DNA of 64,000 nt from Paraniabella defluvii (lineage in GTDB: Bacteria; Bacteroidota; Bacteroidia; Chitinophagales; Chitinophagaceae). Positions 34,065 to 44,135 of the stretch are shown here, one piece after another; within the stretch, counting starts at the first letter, position 1, and each line of letters starts with the position of its first letter. The translations under genes and the position numbers were made by a program. A model generated the notes under the pieces. The model worked only from the letters and a program-made list of their open reading frames with translations, had not been told where the DNA came from and did no database searches. Where the stretch lies: the NCBI GenBank assembly GCA_019316985.1, contig CP079215.1:992001-1056000 (forward strand). The letters are read 5' to 3'.

Positions 34065-34841
34065 ATGAAGGCAGTATATGCGGTAGTTACAGTACCGGCA
34101 GCCCCCGTGCGCCGGGCACCTAATCACAGGAGGGAAATGAGCAACCAGCTATTGTTTGGTGAAGCAGTACAAATAATACGGAACAAAGACAACCAATGGC
34201 TGAAGATTAAAAGCCTTTATGATGGTTATACAGGATGGCTGACGCCTCACCTGGTAACTATTATTGACAGGACAGAAGCGCTGCAAGAATCCGGCTTTCT
34301 CGCTTCACAATTCCTGAACAAAATACTGTTTAATGATCAGATCATGCAAATACCCCTGGGATCATCGCTGCGGGCTTTTAAAAATAAGAAAGGAGTAATA
34401 GCAGGAATGCCTTACCGCTATACGGGTTCGCCGATTAATATCGCCGACATTCAGGATAAAAGAACTCAGTTATTGAAAAACGCCGGCCTCTGGCTTAATG
34501 CCCCTTATTTATGGGGAGGGAAAACTGTACTGGGTGTGGATTGCAGCGGTTTTGCTCAAACCATGTACAAGCTGGTAGGAGTTCCTATATTAAGAGATGC
34601 CTGGGAGCAAGCGGGGCAAGGCAGGCCGGTAACATCTTTAAGCAAAGCGCATCCTGCTGATCTGGCTTTCTTTGAAGATAATGGAAAGATTGTTCATGTT
34701 GGTATTTTACTGGATAGTAAAACGATCATACATGCAGCCGGGAAAGTACGTATTGATCAAATAGACAACAAGGGTATTGTCAATAGTGAAACAGGGATGC
34801 GAACGCATCAGTTAAAATTAATAAGAAGGCTTATTGTTTAA
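34065..34841 (+). CDS. NlpC/P60 endopeptidase with SH3 domain
   Basis: Intact, 258 codons. An SH3b-like N-terminal region (residues about 1-70, with QLLFGEAVQIIR and GYTGWLTPHL) precedes a C-terminal NlpC/P60 domain. Catalytic residues: Cys160 in GVDCSGFAQ, His211 in IVHVGILL and His223 in IIHAAGKVR. No clear signal peptide in the first residues, so it may be exported otherwise or act in the cytoplasm. Cleaves gamma-D-Glu-diamino acid links in peptidoglycan peptides. Its stop overlaps the next, convergent gene. Confidence 0.9.
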   Translation: MKAVYAVVTVPAAPVRRAPNHRREMSNQLLFGEAVQIIRNKDNQWLKIKSLYDGYTGWLTPHLVTIIDRTEALQESGFLASQFLNKILFNDQIMQIPLGSSLRAFKNKKGVIAGMPYRYTGSPINIADIQDKRTQLLKNAGLWLNAPYLWGGKTVLGVDCSGFAQTMYKLVGVPILRDAWEQAGQGRPVTSLSKAHPADLAFFEDNGKIVHVGILLDSKTIIHAAGKVRIDQIDNKGIVNSETGMRTHQLKLIRRLIV

Positions 34842-35504
34842 TATTTGCGCCAGTTGCCCAGATCGTTGAACTGATCTGAAGGGCGACCGGGGTAATGCCC
34901 CAGGGGATAAGCGTAATTATTAATTACTACAAAATAGCATTTGAGCTTTAGCTCCAGTTCCCCTGAATTGATTAGCGGATTCCAGCTTACTTCTGCAGCT
35001 TTGAAAAGTGTAAGATTTCTGAACCAAAACTTTATTACATCTTTTGTCTCTACAATATCACGTTTTCGCAATGCTGTCTTCTTGCTATTCAGATATAGCC
35101 GCCGCATACGATTGGCAATAAACCAAATGTCATTTCTGATCTTTCTTCTCGCATACCTGGAGTTTGCAAATGTCCCTGTTATTTCATAAGCATAAACTGC
35201 AACAGGGATGGAATAGTAGATAATCGTTCCTTCATTTTTCAGGCTAACATGAATATTGCTGGCATTAATGCTAAAAGGATTAAATATTTTATACGCTCGA
35301 AATATCTAAGCTCTCTCCACTTTCGCTTCTGTTGAACTCCTTATTCAAAAGAAAACGGTCGTTTTTCATCAAATTGTAGAATGCAGAAAATGTTCCTTTG
35401 AAGGGATCTACCCGATAGTAATCATTGACTAATTTAATAAAATCGGCCTGAGAAAAAGCGGGCAGCGAAACAAGAATCCATATGGCAATTATAAGAACCC
35501 GCAT
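34838..35504 (-). CDS. Tandem secreted paralog family, member 1
   Basis: About 222 codons. Signal peptide RVLIIAIWILVSLPAFSQ. Shared family blocks: YYRVDPFKGTFSAF near residue 29, an IFNPFSINASN block near residue 78, and the C-terminal VVINNYAYPLGHYPGRPSDQF. One break near 35295. The stop TAA at 34838-34840 overlaps the NlpC/P60 stop by four bases. I do not recognise the family; it is the first of four copies in a row. Confidence 0.65.
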
Positions 35505-35515
35505 TGGTTTTCGGA

Positions 35516-36207
35516 TTATTGCTTCAAATCTTCTTTCCAGGTTACAAGGTCATAATATTCATCCTTTGCTCTTCCGGGGTAATGACCAAGTGGGTATACC
35601 CTGTTATTAATCACTGCAAAACATACGCCGATATTTATTTCGATTTCATTGGAAGACGGTATTAACGACCAATTAATATGGCTGGACGCCTGATCCTTAT
35701 AGCCGGCAAAATAAAATCGTATATCATTTCCATTGTCGTTCATATCTTTTCGCCGCAATGGCTTTTGCTCTCCGATTCCTAAAAAGAATCGGTATATAAT
35801 CTTCTGAAGCGGTTCACCATTTTCCAGTAATCTTTCCTTACTTTTTTTCTGGCTTCGGGGCTATCGGGAAAGCGGGCAACCAGTTCATAAACATACATAG
35901 GGGTAGCCACACCGAAATAAGTTCGGGTACCAATACCTTTGAAACTCATCTCCACTTTACTGGCATCTAAACTAAAGGGATTAAAAATTTCATACGTGCC
36001 CGAAACAGAACGATTGGAGTGCTCATCAGCAATATCCGTTTTATTAAGCAGTTCCTTATCACCAGACAGTGCTTTCATGAAAGTTGAGAATTTTGCCTCA
36101 AACGGATCAACCCGGAAATAGTCGCCTACAAATTTTATGATCGATTCCTGGCCAAATGAAGTCATCGACACTAAAAGAAAAAACGATACGATTAAAGTCC
36201 TGCTCAT
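35516..36207 (-). CDS. Tandem secreted paralog family, member 2
   Basis: About 230 codons. Signal peptide RTLIVSFFLLVSMTSFGQ. Family blocks: YFRVDPFEAKFSTF, IFNPFSLDASKVEMSF, FPDSPEARKKVRKDYWKMVNRF, and the terminal VINNRVYPLGHYPGRAKDEYYDL. One break near 35779. It is 11 nt upstream of member 1 and closest to it. Family unknown. Confidence 0.65.
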
Positions 36208-36245
36208 AAAGATTTAAGTTTATTAGTTTTGTATCCGGGTTATGA

Positions 36246-36885
36246 TTATCGAATAAAAGACAGCTTATTCCTGTAATTAATGGGATAGGCATAGTTGTTC
36301 ACCTGCTCCAATCTTAAAATAATGGTTAAACCCAACTGTTTGGTCTTAGCAAGAGTTTGCCAGCTAACTATCACCGGCTCCAGCGGGGAACCTGAGTCGT
36401 TAAAACTTGTTATCTCGCCATCCTCAATATTATTATAGCCTTTTAAGCTTTGCCTTTGCGTATCGAACAGGTCTCTCCTGATTTTTTTACAAGTTTTTTA
36501 TAGTCTTTAACTACGGCACGCCTTGCCAGTTCAGTATCGGGGAAATAGGTAGTTAGCTGATAAGTATAAAACGTAAAAAGAACCCGGCTTTTAGCCTTGT
36601 AAACATTTTCATAAAAAGCATATCCACCTTATTGGCATTAATACTATAAGGATTAAAAACCTCGTATTGCCCTCTTACAAAATAGCCTGTAGTATCAGTT
36701 TGCCGGTATATTTCTTTCTTTAGCAGAGACGGATCGGAGGTTAGGGCCTTTATAAAAGAAGAAAAATTGCCCTGAAAAGGATTAACGCGGTAATACTCTT
36801 TAATAGTACGGGTAAAGTTAGTTTGGGCCCGGCAAACAGTAGCGCCTAATGTAAAAAAGATAATGCCTATAATATACTTTTTCAT
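36246..36885 (-). CDS. Tandem secreted paralog family, member 3
   Basis: About 213 codons. Signal peptide KKYIIGIIFFTLGATVCRAQ. Family blocks: YYRVNPFQGNFSSF and VFNPYSINANKVDMLF; then YFPDTELARRAVVKDYKKLVKK and a C-terminal SWQTLAKTKQLGLTIILRL end. Breaks near 36600 and 36485. The stop is the TAA at 36246-36248. It differs from members 1 and 2 at the C terminus (AYPINYRNK instead of PLGHYPGR). Family unknown. Confidence 0.6.
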
Positions 36886-37140
36886 GTAGATTACTAACTA
36901 TAAGTCCTTGAAATTGTTTGGTTGATTTACTTTCCTCTCTTACGTTCTTTCATATCTTTTATAAAAATACATCGCAATTCTACTAACATTATCAAAACCC
37001 TTGTTTTCTCCTTTAATGTAGAATTCGATGATCATTGGCTTTCGAAATTGTTCCCACTCATTAATACCATTCTTCAGTTATCAACCTAAATCACCTCCCT
37101 AACACTACTTATTGTACCCGCGCAACCGGATTTACCTTTC

Positions 37141-37786
37141 TTAACGGGCTGCCGGCGTAAGCGGAACCAAACGGAGATTATCCTTTTTCAGCCTAAGAAT
37201 CAGTGAAAGTCCCAATTGTTTTGTTTTGTCTAAAGTTTGCCAGCTGGCCATTGCCGTTGTCAGAGGCGCATCAACGTTACGGAAAGCCTGAATTTCTCCT
37301 TGATCAACACCTTTTTGCCCATTTAAAAGCTCTGCATGAGCTTCGGGATAAGCCTGCTTAATTTTGTGAACCAATGTATTATATTCTTTGATTATATTTT
37401 TTCTGTTGAAGTCTGTATCCGGAAAATAAGCAGTGATCTGGTAATTATAGTATCTATCATTAGGAATATTGAAATCATTCTTCCAGTCTTCATAAAATAG
37501 CATATCTACACTACTGGCTTGAGTTTTAAATGGATTAAACATCTCATATTTACCCCTTAGATAATATCCCGCCGAATCATTTTTTTATGCTCCTGCTTAT
37601 TAAGTAAGGCTTGGTCTTGCGAAAGAAAATTCAGGAATGCTGCAAAAGTACTTTTAAAGGGGTTGACCTTATAATAATGCTTAACTAAACTGTTTAACTT
37701 GGGTTGTGCATGTGAAAACTGTATAAACGATAAACAAAAAAACTTATCGTCAGGATTTTCGAAGAATGAGTATTTGCAGAGAACAT
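37141..37786 (-). CDS. Tandem secreted paralog family, member 4
   Basis: About 215 codons. Likely start at 37786 (MFSANTH), then a signal peptide (ISFFCLSFIQFSHAQ). Family blocks: YYKVNPFKSTFAAF, MFNPFKTQASSVDMLF, YFPDTDFNRKNIIKEYNTLVHKI and SWQTLDKTKQLGLSLILRL. Breaks in T- and A-runs near 37735 and 37585. Paired with member 3 by its C-terminal end. A 255-nt spacer separates it from member 3. Family unknown. Confidence 0.55.
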
Positions 37787-38006
37787 TTGGGCAACTCGTG
37801 AAAATAATCCGACCAATAAGCTAAAGCAGCTGCGCGTTTTAACCACAGGTTTAATTAAAAAACAGGCGTAGTAATCATATGTCAACAACAAAACTAAGGA
37901 CATGGCAACAACAAGTTTTATCATATAGGTTTTGACCTATCCAACTCATAGGGAAGATATTACTTGTCAAAAGGTTGCATATAAATGAAAAATAGTTCAC
38001 TTACAA

Positions 38007-38028
38007 AAAGGCCTGTTTCCAGGCCTTT
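38007..38028 (-). terminator. Terminator of ppa
   Basis: A 9-bp stem AAAGGCCTG/CAGGCCTTT with a 4-nt loop and a T run on the minus strand, 12 nt after the ppa stop. Confidence 0.85.
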
Positions 38029-38039
38029 GATATCATTTC

Positions 38040-38581
38040 TTATTTTTTATACTTCTCTTTGTAATAATCTATCGCTTCCGTTACAATCGGGAGCGCCGTT
38101 TCCTTATCCTGGAAAGTGTCAATTACTACTTTTTATCTTCCAATACCTTGTATTGCTCAAAGAAATTACGCATCTCCAGTAAAAAATGCTGGGGAAGCTC
38201 ATCAATATTATCGTATTGCCTAACGGATGGATCGTTGAGCGCCACGGCAATAATCTTGTCATCCCGCTCACCGCTATCGATCATTTGCATGTTCCCGATT
38301 ACCTTGGCCTGTACCAGGCAAAGAGAGCGAATAGTTTGTGAACATAAAACCAGGATATCCAGCGGATCCATATCCTGCCCCAGGGTTTGCGGAATAAAAC
38401 CATAGTTAACCGGGTAATGGAAAGAAGAATAAATAACCCTGTCTAACTTTAATAATCCTGTTTCTTTATCAATTTCGTACTTCGACCTAGACCCCTCGGG
38501 AATTTCAATGATCGCATTAACATACTCGGGAGCATTTGCGCCGTAACTTACACCATGCCATGGATGTTGTATAGTTGACAT
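38040..38581 (-). CDS. ppa: Inorganic pyrophosphatase
   Basis: About 180 codons, family I soluble PPase. It hydrolyses pyrophosphate from biosynthetic reactions. Conserved parts: [33 protein letters not shown] and the metal site [11 protein letters not shown]; then [14 protein letters not shown]. One break near 38129 in an A-run; the repaired C terminus [20 protein letters not shown] ends at 38040. Confidence 0.95.
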
Positions 38582-38645
38582 AAGGTTCTATTGGTTTTTG
38601 AAAATTATTTAAAAAGTCTGCAAAAATATGCTTTTAACGGTAGTT

Positions 38646-39048
38646 CTATTCATGGTCAAACAGGTATTTAAAATCTACCAGCCATTTGCCCTCTTTTTAA
38701 CTACTTTTAATGTATCCTTGTTTTCTTTATGAAATGAGTTAGAATATACGATAATACTTGTAGAATCGTTAATCAGTTTCCGGCTATGAATATTGATACT
38801 CGCGTCCCAAAGCCCTTGTTTTTCATCTGAAGACAATTCCATGCGGGACACGGCATCCAGCCGCTCGTCGTTCAAGGAATCATGCAGCATAAAATCTGCC
38901 GCCCTGTCATATTTACCTTTTAAGGCAGCCTGTACAAATCCTCTCGCTGCATCCAGATCATTTTCGGCTACGTTTTGTTCACCGCCCCCTGGCACCCGGC
39001 CAAAAGCATCATCGCTAATGCACCAGCTATAACTCCGGTTATTTTCAT
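38646..39048 (-). CDS. DUF4878-like lipoprotein 1
   Basis: About 134 codons. The start at 39048 (MKITGVIAGALAMMLLAGC) ends in a good lipobox. The body LDAARGFVQAALKGKYDRAADFM and the terminal GKWLVDFKYLFDHE fit the DUF4878 (NTF2/lumazine-binding-like) pattern. Breaks at the G5 run near 38990 and near 38680. It has a second, diverged copy next door. Function unknown. Confidence 0.65.
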
Positions 39049-39151
39049 TCGTATATTTTTAGTTTTCCGTTGTTCAATGGAATTATCATTTATAAATTTC
39101 CCTTATCGGCTGGTAAGAATTATGAAATTCATAATGAACGTTTCATGATTC

Positions 39152-39729
39152 TTATTTAAGATTTTCCAATTTTTTCTGAATATCGTCCAGCATTTTGGGA
39201 TCTATGTTTTTCAATACGCTGTCGGCCATCTCCATTCCTTTATGTATTTCGTTGCTGTTTGCAGCTATAGAATCGCCGATTTCGTGGCCCTGGCTTTGTA
39301 TGCTTGCCTGCCATCCCCATCCGCATTAGGGTACTCATTGTAAAATCAACTTTCCAGCCATTGCTTTCTTTCAGTAATTTAAATTCTGCGTCGGGCCGCT
39401 GCCCGCTTCTGCTTTTAACGGTAATAAGCGCTGAGTCGCCCATTACCCGCGCCGGTTCGATCACCACATCCTGAAAGTCTTTCATAGGATCCGACTGAGG
39501 CAGGGAATCTTTCATTTTCTCAGCCATATCCAACCCTTTTTCATCATTTGCATAGTTGGCTTACTATCTGAGGTTACATATTTTGCAGCCCCGTCAATAT
39601 CTTTTTTGCCAGATGCTCAAAAAATTCCTGCAGCACGGTATTAGGATCTCCGGAGGTTACACTGCTACAGGATACCAGTAATACGGCAGCAACGATACAA
39701 CAACCGATTATCTTCACCATATTTCTCAT
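39152..39729 (-). CDS. DUF4878-like lipoprotein 2
   Basis: About 192 codons. Start MRNMVKIIGCCIVAAVLLVSC, lipobox LVS-C. Then TVLQEFFEHLAKKDIDGAAKYV, a typical DUF4878 start, ending in an extended helical tail (AANSNEIHKGMEMADSVLKN, then KMLDDIQKKLENLK). Breaks near 39590, 39545 and 39315. Longer than its neighbour because of the tail. Possibly a tandem duplication with divergence. Confidence 0.65.
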
Positions 39730-39784
39730 AGCTTCCTTTTTGAGAACAAATGTAAGCATGAGTTTCTAAATGAAAGACTAATAA

Positions 39785-39812
39785 AAACCGGGGTTCAGAT
39801 AAACCCCGGTTT
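39785..39812 (-). terminator. Terminator of ppc
   Basis: An 11-bp stem AAACCGGGGTT/AACCCCGGTTT with a 6-nt loop and a T run on the minus strand, 20 nt after the ppc stop. Confidence 0.85.
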
Positions 39813-39831
39813 CGATAATTAAAAATTTAAT

Positions 39832-42417
39832 TTAAGCTGAATTTCGCCCTGCGTTGATGATACCAAATGAACAACGCATTACCAGCTTGCCATAAGTATC
39901 CTTTATGCCATCCGTATCCTCGCCATTGGCCTCTAAAGCCCTTATTTTAGACATAGCATACTGCTGTATGGTTAAAAGTGGCAATACAATTCTTTCGCGC
40001 ATTGAAATAGAAAGCTTATCCACGGGGTAATTACCCATCAGCTCTCCGTTGCCTGAAAGTTTGAGAATATATTCGAGCGTGAGTTGATACTCTTCGTAAA
40101 TCATGTTCCAAAGCTCGCCGTAAGTATCGTCCTGGGCTATATAAGCCGTCAAAGAAAAATAAGACTTGGACATAGCCATTTCACAGTTATCTATTAAGGT
40201 TTTGAAAAATAAAGACTCGTCATACAATTTCTTTACATCTTCAAAACGACCAATATATTCCATTTTCTTAAGCGCTGAACCTACACCGAAAAAGCCGGGA
40301 ACGTTTTGTTTCAACTGGCTCCAGGCGCCCGCAAAAGGAATAGCGCGCAGATCTTTTAAAGAAATGCCACCCTGTGTTTTACCCCGTTTTGCCGGACGGC
40401 TTCAATGTTGGTTTCGCTGTAAAACCGCAACGGGCTTATTTCGTATAAATAGCTTGCCAGCAAGGGGTGCTCTTTGAGTTTTCGATACTCATCAAAACCA
40501 TAAGATGAAAGCTCCTGCAGCAACTCTTCCTGCTTTCCTGTCAAAGGCGCATGGCGGTCTACATATATATTATTGGTAATACCGGCATTCAGTAGCTGCT
40601 CCAGGTTATACTGTGCAGAGTCGATAATACCAAAATTAGAGCTGATGGTTTGGCCTTGTATCGTTAGCTGAATTTCCCTGTTGGAAATATTGTTACCCAT
40701 AGATGCATAGAACTTATGGGTTTTACCGCCGCCTCTTGAGGGAGGACCACCACGGCCGTCGAAGAAGATCACTTCAAAGCCATAGTAACGGGTAATACGG
40801 GTTAATTCTTCTTTGGCGCGATAGATACTCCAGTTGGCCATTAAATAACCGCCATCCTTGGTTCCATCGCTAAACCCCAGCATAATGGTTTGGGTGTTTT
40901 TGCGACGCTTTAAATGATCCTTATAAGCCGGAATGCTATACAGGGTTTTCATAATTTCGCCTGCATTGCCAAGATCATCGATGGTTTCAAATAAAGGAAC
41001 GATATCTACATTAATGTCTTCATTGGCGAAGCCCTGCATTTTAAATAATGCAAATACTTCGATAATATTTAAAGTACTATTACATTGGCTGATAATATAG
41101 CGGTTACACCCGGCCTCTCCATTGTACTCCTGTATGGTTTTTACGGCCATCGGTATCTTCGCCGTATCAGCCGCCACCTCATCTTCAAAAATCCCGGCAT
41201 CCACAATCCCGCTGATCTGCAGCAAGGCCTTTATTTTTTCGCTTTCAGGCAGATCTTTATAATTAACAGGTATAATACCATCAGCTTTATCGGCTACCGT
41301 TTCAAATAACTTCTGGTGTATAGTGCTTTCCTGCCTGATATCAAGCGAGGCAAAGTACAAACCAAACAAATCTATCTTATTAATAAGGCTCTGCACCTGC
41401 GAAATGAACAGGGAGTTATGCTTTTCTTCAAGTATGGTTTTTACAGTTACCAAAGTGTCTTTGATCTCCTGGGTGGTAATGTCAATTTTAAAACCAGGTA
41501 CAAACACATTATCATATAACTTCAGTTCCAGCGCAGCAATAGGCTCTTCTACGCCAGGGAAAGTAAGCCGGCGCTTGAGGCGGCGGATATCCAGGTAATA
41601 ACATTTCAAAATAGCGCCACGCAATGCATCTGCAACTTTTAACGTGGTATCGCATTTTACAAATGGATTGCCATCCCGGTCGCCCCGGGCCAAAAGCCCA
41701 TCTGCAGCACGGGATTGGCATCAGTAACTGCATCAGGAAACTGGCTCTTCAATTCGTTTACGATACGGCCGGCAGCCGTATAAAAACATTTTCTAAAAAC
41801 CAAACGAGGCTGATGGCCTCATCATAAGGTGTTGGCTTTTTCTTATTTAAAAAGGCGTTTTACCTAACTGTTGCAGGTAAGTATTGATTTCTATTGAATC
41901 ATTTTTTATCAGTGCGCTGCTCAGATCATGGATAATACCTAATACGGAACCCGGATAAAACTGTGTGGGGTGGGCCGTTAAAACCAGGCGTACACAAAAT
42001 GTTTTAAGTATTTCTGCAAGCGCTTCCTCGTTGTTATTCTGAACAACATCGCTCATTACCTGCTTAAGGGTACCGGCACCGCTCAAATCATGTGTATTTT
42101 TATACGCCGCATCCTCTAGTGCGTCGAACAATACTACCTGGCGCTCCACGTACTGTGTAAACCGGAACAGGAGATCGAGCTTTTCCTTTTCTGTAGTTAA
42201 GCTGGTGTGCTTGTTGAAAAAATCATTGATAATATCAATAGGGCTTTGAGCTTTCCCATAACCTTCTTCACAAATGCTTGAAAAAAAGAGACAACAGTAT
42301 TCCTGTCTTTTCCATTTTATGAAAAGGCAGAGAGGTAAAAAGACTGTTGTAAAGCTGAAATCTTGTTCCAACTTCTGTTCTGAAATGATGTAAGCTCCTG
42401 CTAACAGCAATATCCAT
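39832..42417 (-). CDS. ppc: Phosphoenolpyruvate carboxylase
   Basis: About 862 codons, the usual Bacteroidota length. Carboxylates PEP to oxaloacetate. Signature blocks: the His region VLTAHPTQFYPGS, ARGDRDGNPFV, MLGFSDGTKDGGYLMANWSIYRA and the Arg loop FFDGRGGPPSRGGGKTH. The start at 42417 gives MDIAVSRSLHHFRTEVG. At least three breaks (near 42280, 41860-41700 and 40385). The reading is otherwise continuous over all conserved parts. Confidence 0.95.
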
Positions 42418-42797
42418 TATTCTTTAATTATTATATTTTTCTTTTTATTCTTCCAGAGCAGGCAATGAAGGCGTTAAGATAATATTTTTGTATAGATAGA
42501 CATAATTTTTGCCGCTCAACCTATAGCTCAGGCAGCACCAATGGTTGATACAAGCATACAAAAGAAACCGCTGGCGCATTACCCGAATAGTACCCTATTC
42601 TATTATCCCGCACCCGCTTAATGAATGCTACGCCGCAAAAAAGAGTGCCTGCTAAAATGCCGCTCCCTTACCTACCCTTTTTAAAAACCATTTCCACCCC
42701 TTGGGCGTCATTCAATTTTAAAACACAAAAATTTGATAATCAATTAACTAGAATATTCCCATCAAATTTTAGCTTCCTAAAAACCGGCAAACATTGG
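42418..42797. other. Non-coding stretch upstream of the secreted pair
   Basis: No supported gene. A 10-bp inverted repeat, AAAATTTGAT at 42728-42737 and its mirror ATCAAATTTT at 42761-42770, stands 28 nt before the promoter at 42798. The 74-aa frame in the region has no supporting features. Nothing else recognised. Confidence 0.5.
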
Positions 42798-42829
42798 TTT
42801 GTATCCGCTCCCGGAGCGTTCTATCTTTG
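42798..42829 (+). promoter_or_regulatory. Strong Bacteroidota-type promoter of the first secreted gene
   Basis: TTTG at 42798-42801, a 20-nt spacer and TATCTTTG at 42822-42829: an exact match to TTTG-N19/20-TANNTTTG. Expected start near 42837, giving a leader of about 145 nt to the small ORF and 320 nt to the secreted gene. A TCTCGT/ACGAGA stem at 42900-42945 may fold in the leader. Confidence 0.75.
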
Positions 42830-42980
42830 TGTCATCATTACATAATCGAATACAAAATACCGGTATAGATTATAAGAGCTCAAAACCAACTTTCGCTTGT
42901 CTCGTTTTGTTTGCCGCCCGGCGATTAAGGTCCATATTGACGAGAAATAATTTTTGAAGACTTTAAAAAAGGAGACAATT

Positions 42981-43097
42981 ATGAAAACAGTTCTTTTAAA
43001 AGCAAAACAGATAGCCTTTCAATTAGGGGTATTATTTGCAAACACTTTGACTACCCACCCGGTATCAAACAAACAAAGCAAATGGATGGCCAGATAA
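42981..43097 (+). CDS. 38-aa leader-like peptide
   Basis: Small frame with a good AAGGAGA ribosome site. It begins MKTVLLKAKQIAFQLGVLFA, similar in order and spacing to the signal peptide of the next gene (MKTYFSKTKTFALALVTLFA), and stops after 38 residues. It could be a leader peptide, a decayed copy of the same family, or a longer copy broken by a read error. Confidence 0.4.
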   Translation: MKTVLLKAKQIAFQLGVLFANTLTTHPVSNKQSKWMAR

Positions 43098-43154
43098 TGG
43101 CAACCATTTTTAATTATTAATTTATTTTTTTAAAAATATATAAAACTTTATACA

Positions 43155-43525
43155 ATGAAAACATATTTTTCTAAAACAAAAACTTTCGCTTTAGCTTTAG
43201 TAACTCTTTTTGCAACATCTTTTACTGCTCCTGCATTTGCAGCTGAAGAAGATGATAAAAAGCTGAGATCAGCTATGTTGGAAATATAAATGATCTGCCT
43301 GTTTACAGGCTGTCGTTAAACAACAAGGCTAATGAGATTTACTTTGTATCAGTTACCGACAACGATGGTAATGTTATCTATAACGAAAAAGTTAGCGGAG
43401 CTAAAATCGTTCGTAACTACCAGTTCGATGCTGATTTGTACAGCGAATACGACCTTACTTTCACTATCTCTAACTTAAAAGGTAAAACTGTTAGCGTTTA
43501 CAACGTAAGCAAAAGCAAAAAGTAA
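43155..43525 (+). CDS. Secreted small beta protein, copy 1
   Basis: About 123 codons. Signal peptide to about residue 29 (FALALVTLFATSFTAPAFA). Mature part after one break near 43265: ISYVGNINDLPVYRLSLNN, EIYFVSVTDNDGNVIYNEKVSGAKIVRNYQFD, LTFTISNLKGKTVSVYNV. A clear paralog of the gene at 44136. It looks like a single Ig-like or beta-sandwich domain of unknown function; the strong promoter suggests high expression. Confidence 0.7.
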
Positions 43526-43586
43526 TTAACGAAGTAGCAGTTAACAAAGTGAAATAATTATCCTAATTAATTCCCTATAGAAATGG

Positions 43587-43610
43587 CCCTCGCAAATGCG
43601 AGGGTTTTTT
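43587..43610 (+). terminator. Terminator of secreted gene copy 1
   Basis: A 7-bp GC-rich stem CCCTCGC/GCGAGGG with an AAAT loop and T6. Confidence 0.9.
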
Positions 43611-43842
43611 CATTAATTATTGTCGGGGCGAATCGCTTTTATGTATGGCTTTTTGAAGATAAAACATAAATGTGTTACATTATTTAGTCATAAAACATCC
43701 GGACATTACACCTGGGTCACTGAATAAATTGTTCATTCAGCAACATTTGGATATCATAAAAAACATACTCATTTAAAATTGATATTCAATAAGTTACAAC
43801 AAAAAAGTATTGTTTGCCTTCTAAAAGCAACGAAAAAGCTGG

Positions 43843-43874
43843 TTTAATTACTATATATCAACGTGTTACCTTTG
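43843..43874 (+). promoter_or_regulatory. Promoter of secreted gene copy 2
   Basis: TTTA at 43843-43846, a 20-nt spacer and TACCTTTG at 43867-43874, matching TANNTTTG exactly. Expected start near 43882, so a leader of about 254 nt. Confidence 0.7.
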
Positions 43875-43878
43875 CATT

Positions 43879-44028
43879 CCCAATTACAAATCCATAACCT
43901 GTTAATTGGGCACACACTATTAAACCTAGCGCCTATGCCCCGGGTGTTTACCCTAAAAGGCAAGGCAATCTGAAAAAGGTTTACAGAACATTTTTCAACT
44001 AAAAAACAGGTGTTACCTGCTTCAGTTG
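43879..44028 (+). promoter_or_regulatory. Structured 5' leader with stem-loops
   Basis: Stem 1 pairs CCCAATTA (43879-43886) with TAATTGGG (43903-43910). Stem 2 is GGGT-GTTT-ACCC at 43942-43953. Stem 3 has an outer CAACT/AGTTG (43996-44000 with 44024-44028) and an inner CAGGT-GTT-ACCTG (44007-44019). Stem 3 ends 107 nt before the start codon. A regulatory or stabilising leader is inferred only. Confidence 0.45.
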
Positions 44029-44135
44029 AAACGATACCTGGCTGACAGGCAGATCACCCAATATGATCCGGACTATTACAGGTGATGCTGGATTGCAGCA
44101 GTGTATATTATTGATTAACATAAAACTCATTAAAA

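Larger units (their letters stand above)
43526..44135. other. Intergenic region between the secreted paralogs
   Basis: 610 nt without a gene. It holds the terminator at 43587, nothing recognised from 43620 to 43840, then the promoter at 43843 and a 254-nt leader with three inverted repeats: 43879-43910, GGGT-GTTT-ACCC at 43942-43953, and 43996-44028. It lacks the conserved GGAAG/AGC core of SRP RNA and is not a recognised riboswitch. Confidence 0.5.

Noticed and set aside
37694..37924. 76-aa open frame upstream of the fourth secreted paralog
   Set aside because: It is the broken start of that paralog in a shifted frame; its C-terminal part matches the paralog's signal peptide up to the T-run.
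42621..42845. 74-aa open frame before the secreted pair
   Set aside because: It has no ribosome site or recognisable motif, and it runs through the strong promoter at 42798-42829.
43861..44028. SRP RNA, 6S RNA or tmRNA in the structured leader
   Set aside because: A GGGTGTTTACCC hairpin recalls part of SRP RNA, but the conserved GGAAG and AGCAGCC core is missing. No tmRNA tag or acceptor-like end is seen.
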